A stretch of DNA of 64,000 nt from Allotamlana fucoidanivorans (GCF_045788535.1 NZ_CP074074.1:1612001-1676000), one strand, 5' to 3'; numbered from the stretch's first letter, positions 16,887 to 25,326 are shown. The notes: generated by a model from the letters alone, not told the origin. A program made the numbers and translations.

Positions 16887-17671
16887 GTCATGTTGTTTTT
16901 ATAGTATTGAAAGAGGTCTTCTGCACTGGCTCCTAACCATCTTTTTACATAAATAGTCCAATAAAAATATTGCAGTTTCCAAACCCCATGTTTTTCATAC
17001 ATTCTAGAGGAGGTTTTAAGAGGTTTGTTTATCACAACAAACATTTTACGTTGGTATAGTGCATTAATTAAAATATTGTCTTCATATATTTTAAAGCGTT
17101 CATCAAAGCCACCAATGTTTTGAAATAAAGATGACGTTATAAACTGGCTTTGGTCACCACCTCGGCAAGCTCTCCAATTAAACTGTGTAAACCAACCTGC
17201 CAAGCGAAGCCACCAATGATTGCTATTAAATTGCATTCTAAAGCAACCTGCAAGATGCCCTTGTTCTATCTCATGAAGTATCAACGTGTCAAAATCTTGA
17301 GGTGGAAAAGAATCGGCGTGTAAAAAATAAAGTACAGATCCTTGAGCTATTTTGGCACCCAGATTCATTTGAATGGCGCGTCCTTTTTGGCTTTTTACAA
17401 AAATAACAGGAATTTTAGTGGTTAACTCGGTCTGCTTTTGGTCTGTTTCACCATGACTTTGTATGTAATGAAAGGCTTCAAGGTTTTTTAAAGTGTTTAC
17501 GTTCGAAAATGCCTTAACTATACAAGAGGTTTTGTCTTGGCTACCACCATCAACCACAATGATTTCAGCAATATGTTTTTCAGATCCAATAGATAGCAGA
17601 TGCTCAAGGAGCTTGCCAATATACACCTCTTCGTTTAGTGTTGGGATTATAATTGAAATTTTATAATTCAT
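16883..17671 (-). CDS. Arsenosugar-associated family 2 glycosyltransferase (TIGR04283 type)
   Basis: I chose the ATG at 17671 (MNYKISIIIPTLNEE). A longer reading from 17734 would only add 21 unrelated residues overlapping the upstream gene. Features are IIPTLNEEVYIGKLLEHL, IIVVDGGSQDKT, KGRAIQMNLGA and LYFLHADSFPP (the DxD-like metal site), followed by FRMQFNSNHWWLRLAGWFTQFNWRACRGGDQSQFI, as in the TIGR04283 family that co-occurs with ArsS. Known family context suggests it builds the sugar or aglycone part of arsenosugars. It is the last gene of the operon and overlaps the DUF547 gene by 11 bases. Confidence 0.85.
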   Translation of the reverse strand: MNYKISIIIPTLNEEVYIGKLLEHLLSIGSEKHIAEIIVVDGGSQDKTSCIVKAFSNVNTLKNLEAFHYIQSHGETDQKQTELTTKIPVIFVKSQKGRAIQMNLGAKIAQGSVLYFLHADSFPPQDFDTLILHEIEQGHLAGCFRMQFNSNHWWLRLAGWFTQFNWRACRGGDQSQFITSSLFQNIGGFDERFKIYEDNILINALYQRKMFVVINKPLKTSSRMYEKHGVWKLQYFYWTIYVKRWLGASAEDLFQYYKNNMT

Positions 17672-18503
17672 TGAGATTCCAATTATAGGTTTTAAAACGT
17701 TTTGTTGCCTTTTCAGAAATTTCAAAAGGAACATATTGATTCAAAAAATCAATCAAGCCTCCATTTTGCTTAAAATCTTTGCTAAACCATTGAAATATTT
17801 TTGAAAGTTCTAAATGGTTCTTTTCTATTTTGTTTTTTGAAGTATCTGATAGAAAAGATGTTGTAGCTATGGTTAATTGCTTGTCCAGAATACTACTTTG
17901 AAATGCTTCATTTTGAAGGTTCGGGCAAGACACTGATGCACAAACAATAGCAAAGTGAATACGTGGTTCTTGCATTTTGCGTAAAATAGTATGCTCAATA
18001 TCATTCAAACTATACCAAGTGTTTTTTAGTTTCCAGAGGCGTTGATCCCATGGGTTTTTAATGTCTTTTATACTTTTTATAGGATAGTGGCGCAGTATTA
18101 AATCTATGGTAAAAGCGTTGTAGGCATTAATCCAATAAGCCAATTTTTCATTTTTGTTTAATTGGCTTTCGGTAAAATAATCCTCTAAAACTTTAAAATA
18201 CTCTAGAAGTTTTGTGTGGTTTTTTTTGAACCCACTATAGTCTACCTGACCATCTTCAGACACATAGGCTTTTAAAAGGTCGTTCCATATGTGATGAGTT
18301 TCATTTGATGACTGCTTGCGGTTTTTACTAGTTGCAGTCTCAAAAGAATCAATGCTTATATGTGATTTCGGATTTTGAACAGAAATGATGGTAAAGGTAT
18401 CTCTAATAATTTGAGAGATATTATCTTTTGAAGTCGTTGAAGTGTCTTGGCTTTTGCAAGAAAATGCTAAAAAAAACATTGCGAAGAATAAAACATACTT
18501 CAT
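17661..18503 (-). CDS. DUF547 lipoprotein in the arsenosugar operon
   Basis: The 280-residue product has a lipoprotein signal (lipobox LAFSC, Cys about 16) and, after a low-complexity linker, a DUF547 domain: LAYWINAYNAFTIDLILRHYP, SLNDIEHTILRKM and IHFAIVCASVSCPNL. It is spaced five bases from the sterol-desaturase-like gene and overlaps the TIGR04283-type transferase, so it is cotranscribed with arsenosugar genes. DUF547 has no proven chemistry. A periplasmic or outer-membrane lipoprotein here suggests that the product is handled at the envelope, not only in the cytosol. Confidence 0.85.
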   Translation of the reverse strand: MKYVLFFAMFFLAFSCKSQDTSTTSKDNISQIIRDTFTIISVQNPKSHISIDSFETATSKNRKQSSNETHHIWNDLLKAYVSEDGQVDYSGFKKNHTKLLEYFKVLEDYFTESQLNKNEKLAYWINAYNAFTIDLILRHYPIKSIKDIKNPWDQRLWKLKNTWYSLNDIEHTILRKMQEPRIHFAIVCASVSCPNLQNEAFQSSILDKQLTIATTSFLSDTSKNKIEKNHLELSKIFQWFSKDFKQNGGLIDFLNQYVPFEISEKATKRFKTYNWNLNEL

Positions 18504-18508
18504 AGGAT

Positions 18509-19393
18509 TTATTTTCTTTTTATGGGATACAATTCTTGACTAATAAAATCATCAGGAAAAGATTCATCACCATCAAAACCTAGCTCAATATCTCTACCAC
18601 TATGAGGAATGTAATTTGTTTTAAAAATATAATCCCAAATACTAAGCGTTAGTCCGTAATTCACACCAAACCTAACACCTTTCGGCAGGACTTTAGCATG
18701 ATGCCAAATATGCATTTTAGGGTTATTAAAAATATACTTTAAAAGGCCATAATTCCAGCCTAAATTGGCATGGTTAAGATGGCCAACGGCAATGTTGAAA
18801 AAGTGAACTATAGCAACATCTTGCGCGTTATATCCGCCAATAATGGCAATAGGAATATAAAGTAGTGATTTGTAAACTACGGGTTCCATCCAGTGATACC
18901 GTAAATGTGCAGCAAAGCCCATTTCTTTTACAGAATGATGTACTTTATGGAAATTCCAAAGCCAAGGCACTCGATGTAGTAAGCGGTGGGTATTCCATTG
19001 AATGAAATCGGCTACCACAAAAAAAATGAATAGCCCTTGCCACTTTGGTAATACACTAACATCAAATAGTTTTAGGCTTGTTGTAGATAAGTTAAATAAA
19101 CCTAAAAAATCATTGAAGAGTTGTTCGGCGACGTTTGAAAGTGCTATTAAAACTATAAGATTTAAGAGAAAAAAGTTAAAAAACATGTAGAAGGTGTCTA
19201 GCCAAAAATCTTTTCTAAAAATAGATTGCTGTTTTCGCCAAGGAAATAAAATTTCCAGGCCCCAAACTAAAAGCGAAATTAGAATGAGGCCGTAAAAATA
19301 ATTGTCCCAGTGATTCGGGAAAATAATTTCATGTTTAAGATATTCCCAATACTCTGAATAACTTTTCTTTATGAGTTCTACATACTTTTGCAA
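18509..19393 (-). CDS. Sterol desaturase/fatty acid hydroxylase superfamily membrane protein
   Basis: This 294-residue integral membrane protein has four or more hydrophobic helices and the di-iron histidine boxes of the superfamily: HRLLH, HKVHH, a later His in HLNHANLGWN, and HIWHH. The superfamily oxidises C-H bonds of lipids (hydroxylation, desaturation, ether-lipid cleavage) using oxygen. It lies between arsM and the DUF547 gene with short gaps. Placement in an arsenosugar operon suggests oxidation of a lipid or of the aglycone of an arsenosugar, which is inference. It has the length expected for the family. Confidence 0.85.
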   Translation of the reverse strand: MQKYVELIKKSYSEYWEYLKHEIIFPNHWDNYFYGLILISLLVWGLEILFPWRKQQSIFRKDFWLDTFYMFFNFFLLNLIVLIALSNVAEQLFNDFLGLFNLSTTSLKLFDVSVLPKWQGLFIFFVVADFIQWNTHRLLHRVPWLWNFHKVHHSVKEMGFAAHLRYHWMEPVVYKSLLYIPIAIIGGYNAQDVAIVHFFNIAVGHLNHANLGWNYGLLKYIFNNPKMHIWHHAKVLPKGVRFGVNYGLTLSIWDYIFKTNYIPHSGRDIELGFDGDESFPDDFISQELYPIKRK

Positions 19394-19417
19394 ACTTATC
19401 TATTTACGTTTTTGTGC

Positions 19418-20386
19418 TTAACAGCATCCACCACCGTCATAATGAAAGGTTGACGGACTAAAAAATATGTCATCACGATTTAGTGCTGCAAGAGCAGCGG
19501 CTGTTTTATCACAGATGGCAAGGGGCTGATTTTTTAATAATAGATGTCCCTTTTTATCATCAAAATAATCATCTTCTCCATAATAAATAGCGGCTTTCCC
19601 TGTAAAAATACATGGGCCATCATCCGGCATAGGATCTTTAACTGCAGCCACTTCAATAGATTCTATATAAATCAATTCATCGGTAGGATAGTGTTTGGGG
19701 TCTAAAATTCTATATGGTTTTCTTGCTCTAATTTCAATGGTGCCAAAACCGGCATCAGTCAAGGCTTTTATATATTCAGCCATAGGAAGACTACCACTTA
19801 AACAAAGGGCACGTAAGCGTTCATCATTTCTTAAGTTGTCATTCATAGGTTGTTCACAAGTAGGGTCACTCATTACTAAACGTCCATGAGGCTTTAGCAC
19901 ACGATACATTTCGGCTATAGCTTGCTTTAAATCGTCTGCTTTAAAAATATTGAATAGACAATTTTGCGCCGCAACGTCAATACTATTATCTTCAACGGGT
20001 AAATTAAGGGCATCTCCTTTCCGTAGGTCTACAAATTCACTTTTAAACCAAGGATTTAATAGTTCAGCTTCTTTAAAGTTTTTACGTGAAGCTTCCAGCA
20101 TTTCGTCAACCACATCAATACCAACCACGCCGTTTTTTTGTCTGCTGAAGTAGGCAAACTGCAGCAATTCCATACCGCCGCCAACACCAACATAAAGGGT
20201 TTTAGGGTTATTGGTTAAATCACGTGCATGTACCGTTGATCCGCAGCCATAATTCATTTCCTGCATGATTTTTGGAATCCTTAAGCCAGGCAATTCCCAA
20301 ATGGGATTGGTTGTGCAGCATAAACCAATATCTGGGGTTATAGCAGCTTCTTTGTAAACGTTATGTGTGGTTTCTAAATAGCTCAT
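19418..20386 (-). CDS. arsM: Arsenosugar biosynthesis arsenite methyltransferase
   Basis: The 322-residue SAM-dependent enzyme has an N-terminal Cys pair (DIGLCC), a GCGS Cys, the SAM motif YVGVGGGMELLQFA and VVGIDVVDEML, and the conserved NCLFNIF Cys. The C-terminal part, ending DGGGCC, is diagnostic for the ArsM subgroup paired with ArsS. The enzyme methylates As(III), via Cys thiolates, to dimethylarsenite, the substrate of ArsS. A 74-base gap separates it from the phosphorylase gene upstream. No ArsR or efflux pump accompanies it, so the role is probably biosynthetic and not only detoxification. Confidence 0.93.
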   Translation of the reverse strand: MSYLETTHNVYKEAAITPDIGLCCTTNPIWELPGLRIPKIMQEMNYGCGSTVHARDLTNNPKTLYVGVGGGMELLQFAYFSRQKNGVVGIDVVDEMLEASRKNFKEAELLNPWFKSEFVDLRKGDALNLPVEDNSIDVAAQNCLFNIFKADDLKQAIAEMYRVLKPHGRLVMSDPTCEQPMNDNLRNDERLRALCLSGSLPMAEYIKALTDAGFGTIEIRARKPYRILDPKHYPTDELIYIESIEVAAVKDPMPDDGPCIFTGKAAIYYGEDDYFDDKKGHLLLKNQPLAICDKTAAALAALNRDDIFFSPSTFHYDGGGCC

Positions 20387-20460
20387 GATTTTATGTTTTT
20401 AAAATTTACTATAAATGTAAAGAGTTTAGGGTATTGGTATTGTAACAAATATTACCCTCG

Positions 20461-21273
20461 TTATATGAGTTTTATAAGTGCTTTAAATAGGGTAATCATG
20501 TTTGGTTCTGCCTTAGCTGCATTGGCTATAATGTCAGCGATATCTACGGGTTCTAAATGATCGGGGTCGCATTCATCTGTTAATACAGACACGGCAGCAA
20601 CCTTCAAATTTAAGTGGTTGGCAACAATAACTTCTGGTACGGTGCTCATACCTACGGCATCAGCTCCAATAAGTTTTAGCATGCGGTATTCTGCTCTGGT
20701 CTCTAACTGTGGTCCTACAACACTAACATATACCCCTTTGTGCAAAGTGATGCCGTTCTCTTTTGCTATATGTAGAAACCTTTGGTTGATGTCATTATTA
20801 TAAGGCGCACTCATATCTACAAAGCGGGTTCCAAGTTCTTCAATACCCTTGAAGGCCAGCGGAGAACTGCCCTGAAGATTGATATGGTCTTCAATTAACA
20901 TGAGTTCTCCTTTGTTGTAGTTAAGGTTTATGGCTCCTGCGGCGTTTGACACTAAAAGCGTTTTTATGCCAAGACGTTTCATAATTCTTACAGGGTATGT
21001 AATATCCTGCAAGCTGTAGCCTTCATATAAATGAAAGCGTCCCTGCATGACCACCACTTTTTTTCCTGCCAGTTCGCCATAAATAAGTTTGCCTTTATGA
21101 AATTCTACCGTAGCGGTTGGAAAATAGGGAATATGGTTATAGCTCACTTCTTTTAAAATAGAGATTTCGTTAAGAAGTTGACCAAGACCAGTGCCTAAAA
21201 TAATACCTATTTCAGGATTATCAAATCCTTTTTCCTTGAGGTATTTTGTAGTTTCTTCTATATAATTAGTCAT
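20461..21273 (-). CDS. Purine nucleoside phosphorylase inside the arsenosugar operon
   Basis: The 270-residue protein matches trimeric class I purine nucleoside phosphorylases (PNP/MTAP). It has IGIILGTGLGQL (phosphate loop), VVMQGRFHLYEGY, LLVSNAAGAIN, VYVSVVGPQLETRAEYRML with the purine-site Glu, and VGMSTVPEVIVANH. It overlaps the TIGR04282-type transferase gene by eight bases. ArsS yields 5'-deoxy-5'-dimethylarsinoyl-adenosine, so removal of adenine by phosphorolysis would expose the arsenic-substituted ribose-1-phosphate for glycosyl transfer. That is inferred from context. Ordinary purine salvage is the alternative, and the enzyme may do both. Confidence 0.9.
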   Translation of the reverse strand: MTNYIEETTKYLKEKGFDNPEIGIILGTGLGQLLNEISILKEVSYNHIPYFPTATVEFHKGKLIYGELAGKKVVVMQGRFHLYEGYSLQDITYPVRIMKRLGIKTLLVSNAAGAINLNYNKGELMLIEDHINLQGSSPLAFKGIEELGTRFVDMSAPYNNDINQRFLHIAKENGITLHKGVYVSVVGPQLETRAEYRMLKLIGADAVGMSTVPEVIVANHLNLKVAAVSVLTDECDPDHLEPVDIADIIANAAKAEPNMITLFKALIKLI

Positions 21274-21895
21274 TTAATTGATGTATTCGTTGTTGTAATT
21301 TTGGGTTTGATTGATAAAACGATGATGCTTTTAAATCGTCAAAAGTGTCAATGTCATTTAGGGTAACTAATGTAGCAATTTTTGCTTGTTTTACATGTAG
21401 TTCATCAAGGGTTTCTCTTAATAAATTAGACTGACTCCAAGGCTTGTTTTTAAAAATACATTCGTGCATTTCTGATAAACCAATAAGATAATATCCACCA
21501 TCTTGTGCAGGACCAAAAACTACATCGTGATGCTTTAGTTTTTGGAGTCCATCGCGAAGATGATGTTCGGTAATTTCAGGTAAATCAGATCCAATAAGAA
21601 CAATATGCTTATAACCATCATTAAAGCCTTTTTGGAAAGCATTTTGCATGCGTTCACCTAAGTCTACCCCTTGCTGAACTGCTTTTTTAGCATGTGACCA
21701 TTTGGATGCTACAATAGCGTCAGAAAAATATACGCGTACATCGGTTTCTAGCTGTTTCGTGGCTTTCTCGGTGACTTTAACTAACTCAGTATATACTTCA
21801 AAAGCACCAAGGTCACCAATGGTTTTAGCAAGCCTTGTTTTTACTTTTCCAAGTTTCAAATTTTTTACAAATACAATAACAAGTTTTTCAGTCAT
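21266..21895 (-). CDS. Arsenosugar-associated nucleotidyl/glycosyltransferase (TIGR04282 type, DUF2064)
   Basis: This 209-residue GT-A-like protein has IVFVKNLKLGKVKTRLAKTIG at its start, IVLIGSDLPEIT (metal/nucleotide Asp) and VFGPAQDGGYYLIGL. That is the typical TIGR04282 (DUF2064) pattern of small nucleotidyltransferase-like enzymes found beside ArsS. It may activate a sugar or glycerol phosphate as a nucleotide donor. Overlaps of eight bases on both sides tie it to the phosphorylase and the rhodanese genes. The precise reaction is not established. Confidence 0.88.
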   Translation of the reverse strand: MTEKLVIVFVKNLKLGKVKTRLAKTIGDLGAFEVYTELVKVTEKATKQLETDVRVYFSDAIVASKWSHAKKAVQQGVDLGERMQNAFQKGFNDGYKHIVLIGSDLPEITEHHLRDGLQKLKHHDVVFGPAQDGGYYLIGLSEMHECIFKNKPWSQSNLLRETLDELHVKQAKIATLVTLNDIDTFDDLKASSFYQSNPKLQQRIHQLND

Positions 21896-22385
21896 ACACT
21901 TTTATGCCTTTTTTTAACCACTTGCTCCACGCTTTTGAAAATGTATGGATGCTATCGGTTTCAATTTCTTTTAAGTTGTATACCTTATGGCCTTGATTTT
22001 TCCATTCAAAAATACCACCATACAAATTTTTTACATCACTATAACCCGCTTGTTTTAGTTTTACGGCTATATCTTCAGACCGAATGCCTAATGAGCAATA
22101 CACTACAATTTGAGAAGTTTTCTCAGGTATAAGCTTAATAATTGTGTCTATATTAAAAAAATCATAGCCTATATATTGCGCATTTTTAAGATGACTAATG
22201 TTGTATTCTTTGCGCGCTCGGGCATCAAGCAAAATTATAGTGTCAATTGAATTTACTAATTCACGGATATGGATATAGGGAATACTACCGTTGTTCTCTT
22301 TCTGAAGGAGTTTTTCCAATTGCTTTTGGCTAAAACTAGAAGACGATATTAAGAAGATAAAGGCAATGACTATAAAGTGTTTCAT
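21888..22385 (-). CDS. Periplasmic rhodanese-like protein
   Basis: The 165-residue product has a signal peptide (cleavage near SFSQK) and one rhodanese domain with IILLDARARKEYNISHLKNA and the active-site loop VYCSLGIRSE (catalytic Cys). Rhodaneses carry sulfur as persulfides. Thio-arsenosugars are known compounds, so a sulfur role is conceivable, but the signal peptide puts this protein outside the cytosol, away from ArsM and ArsS. It lies 10 bases after arsS. Confidence 0.8.
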   Translation of the reverse strand: MKHFIVIAFIFLISSSSFSQKQLEKLLQKENNGSIPYIHIRELVNSIDTIILLDARARKEYNISHLKNAQYIGYDFFNIDTIIKLIPEKTSQIVVYCSLGIRSEDIAVKLKQAGYSDVKNLYGGIFEWKNQGHKVYNLKEIETDSIHTFSKAWSKWLKKGIKVYD

Positions 22386-22395
22386 AATAAATCTT

Positions 22396-23451
22396 TTAAG
22401 CTACTGTGCCCTGACAACTACTACCGGCACCTGCGGTACAGCCAAAACAATGCTGTGAGGTAATAATGGTTCTGTTTTCTAACAACGCTGCATTGTATTC
22501 AGAAATGTGTTTTATTTTACTATTTACGGGTAGTTCTAACATTTGGTTAAAATCACAATCATATAAAAAGCCATCCCAACTTACTGAAAGCGTGTTGGTG
22601 CACATAAGGTTTTGAACGGCTAAAGGATTGTATGCTTCTACCAGGGCGTACATATAGTCTTCATAGTTATCCGAAGCCATTAAGTAATCTAAGAATCGTG
22701 AAATTGGCAGATTGGTAATGGCAAAAAGGTGGTGGAACTGAATATTAAAGTCTTCTATCAAAGCTTTTTTAAAATCTTTTTCCATAGAGGCTTGATTACC
22801 TGGTAAAAAGGCTCCAGAAGGATTATAAACCAGATCTAATTTTAAAGTACTATTTGGCATGCCGTACCCCACATCATTTAACATTTTTAATGCCTTTATA
22901 GAGGCGTCAAAAACGCCATCACCACGTTGTTTATCTGTTTTTCCGCGTGTCCAGTGTGGCATAGAACTTACTACATGAATGTTATGTTTTTTAAAAAACT
23001 CAGGTAAGTCATGATATTTTTTATTGGCGGTAATAATGGTAAGATTTGAGCGTACAATGAAGTCTTTTATTCCAGCTTTTGCTGCTTCTTCAACAAACCA
23101 TTTAAAATTCGGATTCATTTCTGGGGCACCACCAGTTAAGTCTAAAGTATGGGCGTCTGTAGTTTTAATCACTTCCAAACATTGTTGCATGGTGTCTTGG
23201 GTCATAATTTCTTTACGATCTGGCCCAGCGTCCACATGGCAATGTTCGCAAACTTGGTTACACATGTATCCCAAATTTATTTGGAGAATTTCTAACGTTT
23301 TAGCCTTAAGGGGAAATTGGCCTGTTTCTGCTAGTTTTGTTTTAAATGTTGGTAGTTCTCCACTTTTGAATATACCGTTAGAGAGAATTTCTAGCTGTTT
23401 TTTGCTTTGTGCTAATGCATTTTCACGTTTATGAAGGGAGATTGTTGCCAT
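22396..23451 (-). CDS. arsS: Arsenosugar biosynthesis radical SAM protein
   Basis: The 351-residue protein has a radical-SAM cluster motif CNQVCEHCH (C-x3-C-x2-C), the GGAPEMNP SAM-binding segment, and a C-terminal Cys-rich tail CFGCTAGAGSSCQG typical of ArsS (formerly 'radical SAM/Cys-rich domain protein'). ArsS transfers a 5'-deoxyadenosyl group from SAM to dimethylarsenite, making the adenosyl precursor of oxo-arsenosugars. It is the second gene of the operon, and its length is normal for the family. Confidence 0.93.
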   Translation of the reverse strand: MATISLHKRENALAQSKKQLEILSNGIFKSGELPTFKTKLAETGQFPLKAKTLEILQINLGYMCNQVCEHCHVDAGPDRKEIMTQDTMQQCLEVIKTTDAHTLDLTGGAPEMNPNFKWFVEEAAKAGIKDFIVRSNLTIITANKKYHDLPEFFKKHNIHVVSSMPHWTRGKTDKQRGDGVFDASIKALKMLNDVGYGMPNSTLKLDLVYNPSGAFLPGNQASMEKDFKKALIEDFNIQFHHLFAITNLPISRFLDYLMASDNYEDYMYALVEAYNPLAVQNLMCTNTLSVSWDGFLYDCDFNQMLELPVNSKIKHISEYNAALLENRTIITSQHCFGCTAGAGSSCQGTVA

Positions 23452-23516
23452 TTAATATGCTATCTTTTTAAGAGGTTGTAATTATTTGAGGTGAACTAAA
23501 AGCATAAGCAAGAATA

Positions 23517-23852
23517 TTAGCCATCTAACTTGTTCACTTTATTCATCATTTGTACACCATGTACTAAAGTGGCTCCACTTTTTATAGCGGCACCCACATG
23601 AATAGCTTCCATCATTTCTTCTTTAGTAACGCCTCGTTGCAACGTGTCTTTGGTATAGGCGTCTATACAATAAGGACATTGTTCTGTGTGGGCAACAGCA
23701 AGGGCAATAAGTGCTTTTTCACGTGCTGTAAGAGCCCCTTCCTCAAAAACTTTTCCGTAGTATTCAAAAAATTTATCGCCTAGCTCTTCACTCCATTCAC
23801 TTATTTTTCCAAATTTTCTTAAATCAGCTGGGTCGTAGTATGTCTTCTGCAT
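23517..23852 (-). CDS. Arsenosugar-associated carboxymuconolactone decarboxylase/AhpD-like protein
   Basis: This 111-residue all-helical protein has the AhpD-type motif EQCPYCIDAYTKD (CxxC with downstream acidic residues) within a CMD fold. It matches the small peroxidase-like proteins that accompany ArsS. It may supply thiol-disulfide or peroxidase activity protecting As(III) intermediates. It is the first gene of the nine-gene operon; arsS follows after 65 bases. A candidate promoter and inverted repeat lie just upstream. Confidence 0.88.
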   Translation of the reverse strand: MQKTYYDPADLRKFGKISEWSEELGDKFFEYYGKVFEEGALTAREKALIALAVAHTEQCPYCIDAYTKDTLQRGVTKEEMMEAIHVGAAIKSGATLVHGVQMMNKVNKLDG

Positions 23853-23868
23853 AAGGTTATTTTTCGGT

Positions 23869-23917
23869 TAAAGTTATAAATCTAAAAACTTAAGTCGATA
23901 TAAATAGTGCGACTTAA
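23869..23917 (-). promoter_or_regulatory. Candidate promoter and operator of the arsenosugar operon
   Basis: On the minus strand TAACTTTA (23876-23869) is a seven-of-eight match to TAnnTTTG, with about 16 bases to the first start codon. Just upstream, TTAAGTCG (23890-23897) and CGACTTAA (23910-23917) form a perfect eight-base inverted repeat with a 12-base spacer, covering the -33 region. This is the position of a repressor or activator site. No regulator gene is adjacent. Confidence 0.45.
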
Positions 23918-24183
23918 CATAAATTATAGATAAAGATCTTTTTGTTTTATTGAAGTGCTTAAAACACAACGTTATGAATGGCGTCCTTTTAAGAGATAAA
24001 TGACGAATCAATTTTTTATAAAAAGCGATTATAAGTTTGCCGAGAACCAACAGGATAAAAAATGGTACTGCACTAAATTAGGATTAATAAACTTATGTGA
24101 TGCCATTTGTTTCTGAAAATAATCTGCCAAGTGTTTTTTCTTCGGTAAGGCTTTGTGAACATAAACGTGTTGAAAACAAACAT
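23918..24183. other. Non-coding stretch between the arsenosugar operon and the acyl-CoA dehydrogenase gene
   Basis: About 270 bases hold no convincing gene, hairpin-plus-T-run or repeat. One 31-codon open frame on the plus strand (start about 24100) has no recognisable content. Confidence 0.5.
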
Positions 24184-25326
24184 TTAATCCCTTAACAGGC
24201 TTCTAGAAATGACAATTTTTTGAATCTCTGACGTGCCCTCATAAATTTGAGTAATTTTAGCATCACGCATAAGGCGTTCTACATGATACTCTTTTACAAA
24301 GCCATTGCCACCATGTATTTGAACGGCTTCAACAGTATGTTCCATAGCTACTTTTGAAGCGTATAATTTGGCCATGGCACTAGAGTAGTCATAACTTAAA
24401 CCTTGGTCTTTTTCCCAGGCCGCTTTCATTACAAGGTGACGAGCGGCCTCAATATCGGTAGCCATATCGGCAAGTTTAAAAGCAATAGCTTGATGATTGC
24501 AAATTTCAGTGCCAAATGCTTTTCGTTCTTTCGAATATTTTAATGCTAATTCGTAAGCTCCTGATGCTATACCTAAGGCTTGGGCTGCAATACCTATACG
24601 CCCTCCAGAAAGGGTTTTCATTGCAAATCTGAATCCGGAGCCGTTCACTCCAATTCTATTTTCTTTAGGAACTTTTACATCATTAAATTGAAGTGTATGG
24701 GTATCACTTCCGCGAATACCTAATTTATCTTCTTTAGGACCTACGTGAAAACCTTCGGTGCCTTTTTCAACAAGAAAAGCATTGATACCATGTGATCCTT
24801 TATCTTTGTCGGTTTGAGCAATCACAATATACACATCGGCACGTCCGCCACTAGTAATCCAGTTTTTTGTGCCATTAATTAAGTAATGGTCACCTTTATC
24901 AATAGCTGTTGTTTTTTGTGAAGTAGCATCACTACCCGCTTCAGGTTCACTTAGGCAAAAGGCTCCAATAAATTCACCTGTAGCTAGTTTGGTAAGATAT
25001 TTCTCTTTTTGTTCTTCGGTGCCATATGTTTCTAATCCATAGCAAACTAATGAGTTGTTTACCGATACAATGACTGAGGCGGAGGCATCTATTTTAGATA
25101 ATTCTTCCATAATGAGCACGTACGAAATCGCATCCATGCCACTGCCTCCATATTTTGGGTCGACCATGATTCCCATAAAGCCTAAATGCCCCATTTTTTT
25201 TACAAGATCATCAGGAAAGTGCTGTTTTTCATCACGTTCAATAACACCAGGAAGTAATTCGGTACGTGCAAAATCGCGAGCGGCATCGCGAATCATAATA
25301 TGCTCTTCTGAAAGTTTAAAATTCAT
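24184..25326 (-). CDS. Acyl-CoA dehydrogenase
   Basis: The 380-residue flavoenzyme has the full family layout: an N-terminal helical domain, FCLSEPEAGSDA and NWITSGGRAD (FAD and substrate contacts), GIRGSDTHTLQF, the SGGRIGIAAQALG helix, EAVQIHGGNGFVKEYHVERLMRDAKI, and the catalytic base in QIYEGTSEIQ. It oxidises a short- or branched-chain acyl-CoA to the enoyl-CoA and passes electrons to ETF. It is a single transcript with its own TATATTTG promoter and is divergent from anmK. Chain-length specificity cannot be read reliably. Confidence 0.93.
   Translation of the reverse strand: MNFKLSEEHIMIRDAARDFARTELLPGVIERDEKQHFPDDLVKKMGHLGFMGIMVDPKYGGSGMDAISYVLIMEELSKIDASASVIVSVNNSLVCYGLETYGTEEQKEKYLTKLATGEFIGAFCLSEPEAGSDATSQKTTAIDKGDHYLINGTKNWITSGGRADVYIVIAQTDKDKGSHGINAFLVEKGTEGFHVGPKEDKLGIRGSDTHTLQFNDVKVPKENRIGVNGSGFRFAMKTLSGGRIGIAAQALGIASGAYELALKYSKERKAFGTEICNHQAIAFKLADMATDIEAARHLVMKAAWEKDQGLSYDYSSAMAKLYASKVAMEHTVEAVQIHGGNGFVKEYHVERLMRDAKITQIYEGTSEIQKIVISRSLLRD

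Noticed and set aside
16883..17734. Longer start for the TIGR04283-type transferase
   Set aside because: The extra 21 residues overlap the DUF547 gene and do not resemble the family N terminus, which begins at MNYKISIIIP.
24100..24195. 31-codon open frame between the arsenosugar operon and the acyl-CoA dehydrogenase
   Set aside because: Too short, no signal, no family resemblance and no promoter.
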